64,000 nucleotides of DNA. It comes from Macrotrachela quadricornifera. Lineage: Eukaryota > Rotifera > Eurotatoria > Philodinida > Philodinidae. A model generated the notes under the pieces. The model did not search any database. It had not been told where the DNA came from and saw only the letters and a program-made list of their open reading frames with translations. Below are positions 37,201 to 48,852 of the stretch, piece after piece. The stretch is taken from positions 1-64,000 of the forward strand of contig JAJEKB010024460.1 in the NCBI GenBank assembly GCA_022393335.1. The letters are read 5' to 3'. The translations under genes were made by a program, and so were the position numbers. The stretch's first letter is position 1, and every line of letters begins with the position of its first letter.

Positions 37201-40200
37201 GTTTTACTGTATTAGACCTCCTTCTCTAAATACAAACTTAAGTCATTTGATGAAGATTTGAAATGCAAACTTGCTAATTTTCTCGAAGTAACTTGTAAAA
37301 TATCGCTTACCTACTCATAAGTCATTTGTTTGTCAATGTATCTAAGCGTTTCCACAAGCAGTAAGCTAAAGAATGACAGCAAGATCTATTCGACCTCAGT
37401 TATCTTGCAGAGATGAATGCAAAATGAATCATTTAAAGCATTCAATTTATGGGACTATCCTTCCTGAAAATTGATTTTTCACTGAACAAGATTTGTTCGA
37501 GTTAAAATTTTCAAGAATGACTGATCCTAGGGCGAGACATATTTGATAAAAATTGTAGTTCACTATGTCCAATTAAAACCATTATCTGTGCGCAATTTTC
37601 CTCCGATCACAATTTTGAAACTTACTTCCATTCATTTTCTATAAGTATTTTGATAGACCTAGAGTGAACGTTAAGCTCAAACAACTGATTCCTTCCATAT
37701 CAAACTCTACTTTTCTCAGCCCAGAAATCAAATATAAAAGATCTGGTCATTACAAGAGATGCCTTTCAATTTGACTGACTAAAAAATAATCTTTCGAGAC
37801 AAACGGTAAATTAATTTAGAAATCAAGTTCTCATTCAAATCCAGCTAAAATGTCGAATATTCTTTATTGAAAATAGCATTGGGCGAATTTTTTTGAAGCA
37901 TGTAATGGATGATAAACATCATATAAAAATTTTTAGGCTTCTGCAATTTAATTGATGAAGTTACTGGCATTAGCACATCTCCACCTATTGAATCACTTTT
38001 CGTTCGGGACCATTGTCATTTAATTGATTTTGATGAGTACTGAAAAGATGCGTCAGATTTTGGTTTTCAGTCTTCTATCACTTACGAGTGTTTTATTTGA
38101 TTTTCGCACTATGATTATAGAGTTTTCTGGCAGCTTGAATAGTCAAATTTCGAGCTGAACCTTTATTCATTGATAGTTGTTGTAGACATTAGAAATTCCT
38201 CAATGTTTGTGATATCTCGCTAGGAGTATCTTTCATTCTAGCTCAAACTTTGCGATATTTTTACTGTCTATAACAGCTATCTATGAACAAAATTTCAACT
38301 CGAAATTGGACCATGTTTAGACTGTCAAAACATTCTATAACCACAGATTGAAAATCGAGTTAAACCACCATAAATTAACACAAGAAGATTGAGAGATCAA
38401 ATGGCAATAGTGTTAAGAGTACGTCCTCTTTTTCAATCGAAAATTAGATTTTGAGTTGAACATGGAAGATGAAAATTCTAAATGTCATCTACTGATCAAG
38501 CCAAAATGCTTACCAAAGCTACTTAAGACATTATAGAGGTAGTTTTGACCATTTTCAAAAATCCATTTTCTTTATATATTTTATGAGGCTACAGACATAA
38601 AGATTACGGTGAAGAAGCAGAATCTAAAGATTCCTAGCCATCTAAATCCATGAAGGAACGTTAAAAACAAAAAGAATCAAGAGTACTTCTAGGATATGTC
38701 TCAAGTATCTCTGGTAAATGGACAAAATTCAGAAAACCACCGCGCTCACTACAGTAGAAAAAAGAAAAAAATTCTACAGGACTTCTGTTAAAATGGGTTT
38801 TTATCAACCTAATATTTTCTCAACAATACGCTCTTTGAAATTGAATGATGCCTCTATTTATAGATGACACTTAAGACTATCATCTCCTATGTTTAACTCA
38901 AAATCTAATTTCTGATCAAAAAAGGGAGAGGTACTTTTAAGCAAAAAGCGGTTTACCAGTTGAGAATGTTCTGTTGTCAGAAAATAGTTAGCTCAATTGA
39001 GGATGAGATGTTGGCCGACCTGAACGAATTAAAACTAATGGAGTTGATTATTTTCTCAGACCTTATTTTCGTTCTAATGCGAGTCACCACTCTATTAAGT
39101 TCGGATTATTTTGTAAAAAACTATATATTTGAAAAAATGGAACTTTAGTGCATCTTTCTATGACACAAACTCAATTTTGATTTCGTTTTTCAAACAATCT
39201 AGTTTTTCAATGGGCCAATCCGCTTAGAAAGCATCAATAGATCACATTCGAATTTGATTGTTAGATAAGATGCCAACGAAAAATGATAGGGAATAGTGAT
39301 CTTCACTAATTTCTAAGTTTCGACAACTATCAATAACTTTCGAATAGAATAATACTGAAAAGTGAACAAAAAAAACATAATTCCAGTCTTACTGTTCTTT
39401 ACGAAGCATCATTCGATCAAAGGTATCATTTAATAATTATTTCTGATAGAAACTATGAAATACTCATCAGAATATGTCTTTATTCTGGCAAAAAAACATC
39501 CAAAGAAGAGATCTACATAGATTCTTGAAAGATCTTACGAAGAAAGTAATCAAAGTGTTTACTTCTATTCGTAGGACTCGGTAGAACTAATAAAACATTA
39601 AAATCATTTACGGTTATGGTATATTGATCAAAAGATATTACCATTTTCTGAATTTTTAGTCTAAAATATGATATCTATAGCAAAGTCAAATGAAGGATTT
39701 TCAATATGAAATTCTGTTGGCAAGCATGTCTCGTGAATCATAAGATGCATCCAGATTTTGAGCGAAAGAAGATGCGTCATTATCGAAATTTTAATAAAAG
39801 TCTTCTTTTTATGGAACCACAGTAGAAACCAAAATGGTCATCATGAAACAAAAATAATTAGAAGTATCAAAACATAGTATTCTCTGATTAATCTTTGATG
39901 TTAGAATATGTAGCTGGATGCGTTAAATGCTTGACATAACGAATCCTGTTAATAAAAGTAACAATATTAAGTCTGAAATCAATTGAAGCTAACAAGGAAA
40001 GGGTTGGAATTGATAAACCATTTTTTAAGTTTTACTGATGCCAATTTGTAAAGTTTATGGAGGTATTAATTGACATAAAAGTCATTCGTACCAACAGCAC
40101 GACTTCACAGTAAATGCCTGATAATCAAAAATTTATTCTAAAGACATGTTTTTACCGCGAATGCTTATTGAGTTAATCACTTAATAAACTCTACCCATGT

Positions 40201-41552
40201 AGCTGGTAATGAAAAATAGTGTCCATTATTGTACATTATCAGCTACATGAGTACAAATTGGCATCAGTAAAACTATAAAAGCGGTTGATCAGTTCTAAGT
40301 CTCCTCTCGTAAGCCTCATCTACTGAAAGCTAGGTGAGGCTGAAGATAGAAATACTTTCATTTGACTCTGCTATACATACCATATCCTAAGCCAAAAATT
40401 CAGTAAAAAACAGTTATATTTGTTGACCAATAGATCATGGACACAAACGGTTTAAGATTTTCCTAGGCCCATCCAGCTCTACTTATGGATACAATAACAT
40501 CTCACATATGAGAGTAAACAGTTAGGACATATCTTTTGTTTACTATTAAGTGATTGCATTGTCACTGATTGTCCAGACCCAATGATATGTCTTGACAAGA
40601 TAGGATTAATTGATGACTGTGAACATCATAATGCGGTCCATCCAATGTTTGCACCAAGTTTGTTTGCGTTTAATCACATATCAGAGTATGTATCAAGCTG
40701 ACCCGTTTATATAATAAAATTTCGAGTCCAAGCATAGTCCCTCGTTTCTCATTCTATTCGTTTTTTTATGCCTCCTTTTAGACTTTTAAGAAGGAATGGT
40801 TTAATCGGTCCTTCTCGTCCTGAGCCATCGAGGAGATGTAGCCAATCTGGCCCAACCTGCAAAATGGTTTTACTAATGAGTCCATAAAGTCCTAAAAAAA
40901 CTCGCTCTTTTCTATGTCTTCTGGATTCAAGAAGAAAGTTTGATATTAAATAGATCAAAAATTAGCCGAAGTCAATCTACCTTACAATGACAACCTAAAA
41001 AAATGAAGGATTTTGCTACTAATTTCCAAGTAATTAAAAATAAGATAGTGTTTAACCTAAACGAAACAGTTGCATAGTCTTCATTTTTCTTTCACATTTT
41101 CATCTTCTATCCGTATAGAGAGAAGGGCAAAACACAACATTGCTTATGCTAAGATGTAGCAACTAAGAATATCGAAAAATGATACTTTTACAACTTGTTT
41201 AGTTTTCATTCCGGTTTGCTAAATTGTTCGATCCAAAATAGACCGCAGAAAGCAAGTTGAGAATAGGTTTAATTCTATAAGAATATGTCTTCTGAATTAA
41301 GAGAATAAAAAATGACGTCATATTAGATTAAGTACTTGCAGTCATGCATGTCTTTGTTGCTCCAGTGATACTAGTGAGTAAATAAATGTTAATTGCCAAT
41401 GCTGCCAAGGCAGCGAGAGTGGTAAGGATGCCAAGAGCCATGATTGATTTCTCCAGACATGTCTTTTTGCCAATTAAAAATGCTGCACCATCTATGGAGG
41501 AAGAGACGCTGGTGCTCCGATCTACTCTCTGTTTCTCGACAATAGGCCACAT
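34279..41552 (-). CDS. Predicted type II membrane protein with Thr/Ser stalk and secreted-type domain
   Basis: Three exons join in frame: 41552-41336, 36622-36374 and 34925-34279, giving 370 residues; introns are 4.7 and 1.45 kb with GT-AG ends and matching phases. Residues 1-36 are cytosolic, about 37-61 form a transmembrane anchor ('LGILTTLAALAALAINIYLL'), and 73-155 are almost entirely Thr/Ser with Val/Ala, a mucin-like stalk encoded by a degenerate ACN/AGT microsatellite. The distal domain begins 'NGDFESGTSTGWTIGG' and ends 'GRVYLDDFGG', with three Cys; this is a jelly-roll or carbohydrate-binding-like style seen in secreted surface proteins. It would sit on the cell surface, domain outside. 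The exon pairing across such long introns is inference; the phase match and the sense of the joined product support it. A TAG stop just upstream in frame supports the ATG at 41552. Confidence 0.55.
35232..35705. mobile_element. 474-bp MITE with 110-bp inverted ends, in an intron
   Basis: Ends start actgtaaaaaa and finish ttttttacagt. Arms of about 110 bp are imperfectly complementary and share 'gtttatgagtgattt' and 'cttctctaaaacctttt'. It lies in the second intron of the type II membrane protein gene. The internal ORF at 35341-35610 is not recognised as a protein. Confidence 0.65.
36376..36615 (-). repeat. Degenerate Thr/Ser-coding microsatellite
   Basis: Irregular tri- and hexanucleotide units (gtt, gta, ctt on the plus strand) encode the Thr/Ser stalk of the type II membrane protein on the minus strand. 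The opposite strand is also open (Val/Leu-rich) purely as a consequence of the repeat. Confidence 0.8.
37400..39950. repeat. Degenerate repeats within the 4.7-kb intron
   Basis: Related words recur in both orientations: 'aaatttcgagctgaac' (about 38145), 'tttcaactcgaaattgga' (about 38293), 'gaaaatcgagttaaacc' (about 38350), 'gattttgagttgaaca' (about 38448) and 'gtttaactcaaaatctaat' (about 38891). Copies are diverged and no unit length is constant. They may be remnants of an element expanded by repeated insertion. Confidence 0.4.
40028..40274. mobile_element. Nested-palindrome MITE in the long intron
   Basis: The outer inverted repeat agttttactgatgccaatt (40028) pairs with aattggcatcagtaaaact (ending 40274). 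An inner pair, catgtagctggtaatg and cattatcagctacatg, forms a second hairpin about 22 bp apart near 40196-40250. The element is 247 bp and non-coding. Confidence 0.6.
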
Positions 41553-41956
41553 GTGCTAGTCTTCATCATTTGGTATCACCTGTATTCTCGGTGACACTAT
41601 TTGAAGATCAAAAGAATGGGTTGCCGTTGTCAATAGATTCACAGATGATGATGGCGATGATGGTGATAATGATGAAGCCGGGGTATTCACATATTGTCGT
41701 TTATTATGAGTTGGTTTTACCTGAGACAAACAAAGAATACAATAATGGCTTATCACAAATAGCTCTATGATCGTTTCGTTCCGTCCGAAAACCTGCTCTA
41801 TTATTCTACTTTAATATGTTGGCAAGAATGCTCCTTTAATTTGAAGACCCAATAGAATATTCAAAAAGATTCACTCTAGGAAGGTTTTCATCTTTTTCAC
41901 AAACATAAGTTGCTATCATGTTCATTCTGATCAACGAGACATATCTCTGTATTCAT

Positions 41957-42128
41957 TAGGAATGCAATGATGAAGATCGTTTTTTTTGATACCATTAGTC
42001 ATCGTTATTGTGAAGAGGTCTAATTTTACTAATATAGCGGTATCCACCGTAGATTTTAAGCTTTTTATCGATTTCATCGTTAGACTGGTTGTCAGCCCAT
42101 ACCAGTAACCGCTATCGTTGCATTCCTA
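41957..42128. mobile_element. hAT-type MITE with perfect 8-bp target duplication
   Basis: The 8-bp duplication gtattcat occurs at 41949-41956 and 42129-42136. The termini are taggaatgcaatgat and, as reverse complement of the right end, taggaatgcaacgat. An 8-bp duplication and this type of short terminal repeat are diagnostic of the hAT superfamily. At 172 bp it has no coding capacity. Confidence 0.8.
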
Positions 42129-42136
42129 GTATTCAT

Positions 42137-45100
42137 GAATTAACAGTTCAAGTTTTCTTTAAAAAAAAAACTTCAATTTTCCTTTGCTTTGACATTTTAC
42201 TTCCAAGATAGATTTGATATTCTGTTTCCCAGTCATTAATAGCTGAGTCGAATCGGGCCGGACTGAGACACGATAAAAATATTTAACGTTCAACCGAATC
42301 ACAAAAAAATTGACTCATGTAGGACACTGTCGGATAATGAAAGACAAGAATATCAACTATATATGTATATGGAAAGAAAAGAGATAAACTTGCAGGCAAT
42401 ATACGATTGAGAGAAAAACTAGTCATCACTTGACTAATATATATTTTCTTTGTTCATATACGCGAGGACAACTGTTTGAACTCGAGAAGAACGAAAAATA
42501 TTCATATTGGAGAGGATCTTCGGTCTGATAGAGACGAAAAATTCATTCACTGTTCAAAACAAAAAAGCATTTATTAGGAAATAGGTACTTGAAGCTCTGT
42601 GCTGGTTAACATTCATAAGAACTCGGGAATTCATAATAACTTGTCTCATAATGAAAGAAAAACTATGTCTAAACAACACCAGTATTGATTTCAAAACTGA
42701 CATCCCTACTAGGGAGATATCTATTTCAAACAAAAATCGCTCTATGGAGTTGTTTATATTAAGAAAATGGTCATAATGAAAGGTTTTACTGTATATTGTT
42801 ACCTTAGGTGATCGTGGGACAAATGATAGAGAAACAAATCGGTACTTGTTCATGTTGCGGAATATCTTTGTGTATAGGTGTTGACGATGAATGATGAGTT
42901 CGAGTTATATAAAAGAATGAATTTAATATACGCTTCTCGCACAAATAAATCTTTAATATATATTCATATGAGACAGAGAAACCATTCCAATGTCATCTAT
43001 CGAACCACTCAACGGGCTTTTTTACATTGACCTTGTCTCAATCAGTCGATGACATATAGATGAAAAAAAAATCATTATCCATTTTCTTCTTAGTTATTGT
43101 GTACGACAACATATTGGTTCTTTTTAAAGTTCACGGTTTATTATATTTATTTTAACTTATTTTCATCCGAAAAGCAATGTCTCTTTTTTCTGAAAAGCTC
43201 TTTTGACGTAAACAGATATTAATCAACATGAGAATCTCTATTTAACTTATAATTTAGGTGATATTCTTGATTGAAATAGACTAAATAGAGATAAGTTCCT
43301 TCGAGTATTGTGCCATGAAAAATATTTCTGTTTTCCGTATCAGAGATATTTAGCAGAACGAGTCTATGAAAATGAACTTTGAAAGAAGTGATGAAAAGAA
43401 TATTAGTCTTAAACATATTCAATCTTTATGGTTAAAAGAGATGTAAAATCTCAATTTTTATGACCAAAAAAATATGGCCAACAGACAAAATTTTCACAAT
43501 TTTCAGCTGGCTAATTTTTTCAGCTAGTCTGAAACGGTTACAGCTCTGATTTATATGATTGTATAGCTCAGTTAAAGTAGTTGGCTGGCGCGTGCATATG
43601 TTATGATTTAGCTAGCACGTCTTGTTCTAATCTAATGTTATGAAGTGAGTCTCTGAGATATCTATTGCGGCTAAGCAGAATCTTGTTGGACGTTTTCAAT
43701 TTGCGATAGATATATTGATTTAGACTCAGAAAAAATGAAATATATTTCAGCTTTCTCAATAAAAACAAAGAATGGGAAAAGTTCTATCAGTCAAAGCATG
43801 TAGCTTAAAATGATAATAAATGTATCTATTAAACGTGAAACAATACAATAAACAGTTTCACATTGTAATCAGTGTATTTCTGCTACCATCCTAATTTACT
43901 TAAATAAGTTTAAAGCTTCTATCAATCTCTCACATAATAAAATCACCGTAAAATGCAACACTTAGAAAACATAAGAAGTTTAATTGCTCTAATTTATTTG
44001 GAAGATCAGTTTAATTTAAGCTTTGATGGTAATATTTTATCTAGAAATTACGCAGTAAATTTTTGTAAAAGCTCATACCGCGCAGTTGGCTCGATAGCCA
44101 TCTTTCCTGAGTCTATGAGAAATAAATGAAAAACGATAGAAGCATTGTAAACGACGAATAATACTTTGTTTTTATATTCAATTCTATTCAAGTAAATAAT
44201 CATCAATATGTAAATTACATTTCTCTACATTTGCTTTTCTGCTATGGGGAAAAATTCAAATTGAATAAAAATCTTACAAATACCGTTGCCTATTGTTCGG
44301 CACACACTGTTAAGATGAGAGATGACTTTGATCCTTGAGAGAATACTCAATATGAAGAGAAATTCACCAACGTTATTCACTGAACATAGTACTTCGACTA
44401 TTTCGATACTCTATATGGACATTTTGGAAAAAAGTCATTATAACATTTCATAGCGCTTGGAAATCTTTATTATCCTATACATTTTGTGAGTTCTTGAAGT
44501 AATTGTACCTGAAGCTAACACCCGAAATTTCGGGGAATTCCATGAAATTGACTTCGCAAGGTTCAACATCGCAGAATAGCACGTATTTTCCAAGAATTAA
44601 CTTTTCCTCCGTAGATTACAATTTGGCAATTCAAATTCTATTGCAGTGGAGCAGAGCAGAGCAGCATGTATTAATATAAATTTACATTTTGTGGCGCACT
44701 CTAGTACTATTCTGTTGGCAGCAATAGCCCTTGTATGTTACCATTTAGAGACATTCTATTCCTCCAAGCTACATGACGATGTTATTGTTTACCTATCCTC
44801 AAAATGGTAATATATTTTTACCAAATTCTCAAACTTATAATAGAATACTTCTGAAATTTTTTCTATTTAATAAGAACTTTCCCAAATCTATGCGCTGCGC
44901 CACCGGTCCAAAAGTCCAACTCATGTCTTTTTTCACCTTGTTTTGAAAGTATCGTCGATAATGTTGATTCACTCTATTTCTTTTACAAAAGTTGTTGAAA
45001 TTTTTGTTCCTGGCGAGAATTCAATGTTAATTTATGTCAAAAGTTGATAGACTTTCAGAATTTGATGCTTATTACTTTTTCGGTATTGAACTTTCCATCT

Positions 45101-46852
45101 AGCATATGTATTGAGAAACACTTAAATAAGTTATGTAGGAAAGTTCTATAAAATTTGACCACTAATGCGCCCTGAATGTTCTAATTCTTACAGGAATGAA
45201 AAGAGAATATGATTAGTGGCAGCGCAAATGTTAGCGCCCTTCTTTGCTTACAATATAAAAGATGCTAAAAAAAACTTCATAATAATTATAGCGTTTTTCG
45301 AGTTTGTTAGAAAATTTCAAAACCAAAATGTTTTAAAAATCTATGTATGCTGTCCGACATCTAAAAAGCTTTTAGTTCTAGATAACAGCAGAACTGAAAC
45401 GTCGGCACAGATGTTCAGGCCTTCGTAATAGAAAAAGACACTCTTTAATCAATTGCTGATCTACATGGAATTTTTATTTGATGATGGTCTAAAGCGATGA
45501 ACAGTTGAATAAGTCAAAAAACGATAGGAGAAAGAATCAAAGAAGAGATGACGTTGAGAAAAATTACCTCTGCCAATGGAAAATAGTCATCACATTTTCG
45601 ATAGTTAGAGCAAACATGGTTAATAGCAAAATGATGACCGCTGGTGACGATAAGAATGTTTTCGAACAAACAGGGTCAAGTATATGAAGCAGCAACGAGC
45701 TAAAAATACGTCGACATTGCTTGCACCGTTATTCGTGGTATTTAGTAATGTTGGATTTGTTGTTGCATTGGCATTGGCTGCTGCCTCAGAATAGATCAGA
45801 GTCATATGGTGAGGGATTTGATTTTCCGGGAAATACTGTTCTTAAAAAAAACATTAGTTTGTAACTACATCAATATCTGTGGCGATATAACGGAGTGGGC
45901 TTGGCGATATCGCAGTATAGTGGTATCCTAGAATACTGCTAACCCTTTCTTGCATCGCAATACCGCCAAATCCATCCTCATACTGCTACATCCCTATAAC
46001 GCTTATAATTCAAATAGCTTGGCTATTGTTTACCAAAACCAATTACTTGTTTTCTGGACATGTAGCAAAATCAAATTTCGCATTAACTCATCAGAGCTAG
46101 TTGGAAACAATATGAACACCTTTTTGTGAAAGAAAAGATCTTGACAATAGATAGAATATAAAATTTGTTCCCTTCTAAGGTCTAGTGCAATTCTTCCATC
46201 AATTTCACTTGATTTTGATGTGTTTTGTTATTAAAAGATCTAATGAAAAGCTAAATTCTGAAACTTAGCTTATCAATATATAGACAAAGCATTACTCTAC
46301 AAAATGAGACATAGGCAAGTCCTGTGTAACAATGTCTTCAATTTTTACAGGAATTTTACAAACCGAGTCCTACTGAGCCTAGGCTCTGGAGTCGAACATG
46401 CTCGGTCGGAGTCGGTTTCTAAAATTCCTATAAAAATTGAAAAATCTATTGATAGGCTAGGCTTCACGAATTAGCTTTTCGCTTGAGAGTTCCAGGCGTT
46501 AATCTAAGAGTTTTCGAAAGTAACAAGAAAAAGCTCTGTAAATGGCTAATTTCATATTCCAATCAGATTTCACGAAAATATAGACGATCATAATCTTACT
46601 AGACCATTTTGAAATTTATCAAAGTGAAGAAAACTTTAGTAACATTTTTCATGAGCTTAAAAAAGCAACTGGCGCACGTTTTTGTTTGACATCCACTAAT
46701 ATATATTAGTGTACTCAAATCAGAGTTTCATCTTCATTCCATATGTATCCCTAGAAAGCAAAATCTGAACTTAGTATGTCGACTATTATACCATTAGATA
46801 GTGCTTGAAATTTCCTATCATCCTATATATTTTTGTTCTATTTTACACTTAA
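42137..46852. other. Non-coding stretch of 4.7 kb
   Basis: No supported gene on either strand. A weak tRNA-like stretch lies near 43563-43640, and GC-richer sequence around 45880-46010 resembles one end of a hAT element. Short ORFs at 42554-42853, 43219-43422 and 45216-45805 have no recognised content. Confidence 0.45.
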
Positions 46853-47276
46853 AAGAGCAAGTATGAGGGGATCGAGTATCTCGATGTTATGGTCGAAACT
46901 GACCTATGATATTTTTTTCATCATTCGATTCCGGATGTCGAGTTAGGGTTAAGATTTGGCTTTTGAAAAAATGTCATGTAAGAACTTTTATTCAGCTTTT
47001 GAAGCTCTTTCGAATGAAAGGTTTCCAAAAACCACGAACGAAAAATGACGAAGTTACACACAAAATACTGAAAAAGATGGCTTTTCATCAATATCTTGTA
47101 GTTCAGTATCTTTTAATGCTTATAACTCAGTCATAACAAGTCATGGAGTCCTAAAAATTTTACCATAACCCTAATTCGACATGCCGAATCGAATGATGAG
47201 GAAAAAAAATCATAGGTCAGTTTCAACTATAAAATGAGTCTCTGGCAGAATGCTCGATCTCTTCATACGGGCTCTC
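46853..47276. mobile_element. TTAA-bounded MITE with long inverted ends
   Basis: TTAA flanks both sides (46849-46852 and 47277-47280). The arms of about 110 bp share 'gatcgag', 'gaaactgacctatgat' and 'catcattcgattc' in inverted orientation. The ORF at 46906-47136 lies within and starts in the left arm; it is not recognised. Total 424 bp; piggyBac-like by target site. Confidence 0.65.
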
Positions 47277-47651
47277 TTAAGAAGTTTCTATATATTCTAA
47301 AACCGTCTCCCTCCTCCAATTCTAACTGGGTCGCAACAGCCCTGTTCACTGATTGATGAATTTTGTCATCTTCGGATTGACTTCAATTGTCACGTTTCGT
47401 TACGTTTTATGTAATTCGATAATTTGTCTCGCATATATTCTAATTCAGAATCTTATATGATTTGATTGTTTTTCAAAAGAAAGAACTGGTCATCTTCAAT
47501 AGTAACTAGTCCCTGGAGCCCTTCTGAGAGAGTTTACAGGCTGGATAAATCAGCTGGGATCATTCGCACTTATTTGAACAGACAGAAATATATTCACAAA
47601 ATCGTTATTCAAGCAAAAATATTCACGACGGAAAGCAGAATAGTAATGATC

Positions 47652-47695
47652 GCTTACGGCCATACCACGTTGAATACACCAGTTCTCGTCCGATC
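47652..47695 (+). rRNA. 5S rRNA, 5' portion, running into an assembly gap
   Basis: The 44 bases from gcttacggccataccacg to ctcgtccgatc match the conserved 5' part of eukaryotic 5S rRNA (helix I strand, loop A and the 'cataccacgttgaa' segment). The sequence then enters the N run, so the internal promoter and 3' half are not visible. It may be a true gene, a pseudogene or a 5S-derived SINE head. Confidence 0.75.
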
Positions 47696-48095
47696 NNNNN
47701 NNNNNNNNNNNNNNNNNNNNNNNNNNNNNNNNNNNNNNNNNNNNNNNNNNNNNNNNNNNNNNNNNNNNNNNNNNNNNNNNNNNNNNNNNNNNNNNNNNNN
47801 NNNNNNNNNNNNNNNNNNNNNNNNNNNNNNNNNNNNNNNNNNNNNNNNNNNNNNNNNNNNNNNNNNNNNNNNNNNNNNNNNNNNNNNNNNNNNNNNNNNN
47901 NNNNNNNNNNNNNNNNNNNNNNNNNNNNNNNNNNNNNNNNNNNNNNNNNNNNNNNNNNNNNNNNNNNNNNNNNNNNNNNNNNNNNNNNNNNNNNNNNNNN
48001 NNNNNNNNNNNNNNNNNNNNNNNNNNNNNNNNNNNNNNNNNNNNNNNNNNNNNNNNNNNNNNNNNNNNNNNNNNNNNNNNNNNNNNNNNNNNNNN
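47696..48095. other. Assembly gap (400 N)
   Basis: Exactly 400 unknown bases, probably a scaffold gap of nominal or estimated length. It is bordered on each side by the same 5S sequence in opposite orientation, which itself would hinder assembly. Confidence 0.98.
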
Positions 48096-48137
48096 TCGGA
48101 CGAGAACTGGTGTATTCAACGTGGTATGGCCGTAAGC
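48096..48137 (-). rRNA. 5S rRNA, 5' portion, minus strand, running into the gap
   Basis: On the minus strand, 42 bases starting at 48137 repeat the plus-strand 5S sequence at 47652 exactly. Its upstream flank (tagtcatc) resembles the flank of the other copy (taatgatc), but further upstream the two diverge, which favours two separate loci over one artefactual inverted duplication. Confidence 0.75.
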
Positions 48138-48852
48138 GATGACTACTTGTCTACTGTCTGTTCTGAATATTATCTCCCAACCGTCATTACTCATTTCCAC
48201 AAGAAAATACCTTGCAACATCTAAATACTTAGTAGGAGTACAATTTTGCCATATCCTAAAAAATAGAATTATATGGTAAGTGTATACACAACATTCTTAG
48301 TTTTGTGCTCTGATTTTATATAGATTGTTAAACTGTGATTCGACTCATTGATAAATCCATAATGTTTATGTAACCCTTAGAGTACTAATGTGATCATCAA
48401 ACAACAAAAAAATAAGATAAATCTACCCGTTTTTTTCTCAAGGTTTTATCTACATTCTAAATGATCAATGTGTACTCAATTCTTTGCAATACAGCAACTC
48501 TTCACAAATAAAATAAAAATATTTCTCTTTAACATTTCAAAGAGTCAAAAAACTCTTTAAATAAATTTTCTTTCCTCGTATCTATTAATACATGACTTTG
48601 TATTCATTCATAACCATTTTACAACGAAATTTTACTAGATTAAATAATATCGATTGATTTTCTGTTTGCTAAATATCATTATTAAAATGATGATAATAAT
48701 AGAAGAAAACAATGATACCATCGTTTAATGATAGTACAGATATAATATTATTTTCGAGCAATAGTTATAGACTTAAGTGTGATGTGTTTCTGATAATAAT
48801 AACATATATTATGTATATATAGTTTACTCTTTGCTCTATTCGTAGCTATATG
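48138..48852. other. Non-coding spacer
   Basis: AT-rich sequence between the 5S fragment and the kelch pseudogene; no gene seen. Confidence 0.5.

Noticed and set aside
45860..46010. Possible hAT element with 'gctacatccctata' end
   Set aside because: Only one terminus is recognisable and no 8-bp duplication was found.
47466..48224. Long ORFs on both strands through the N run
   Set aside because: They are open only because unknown bases contain no stops, and the flanks are 5S rRNA sequence.
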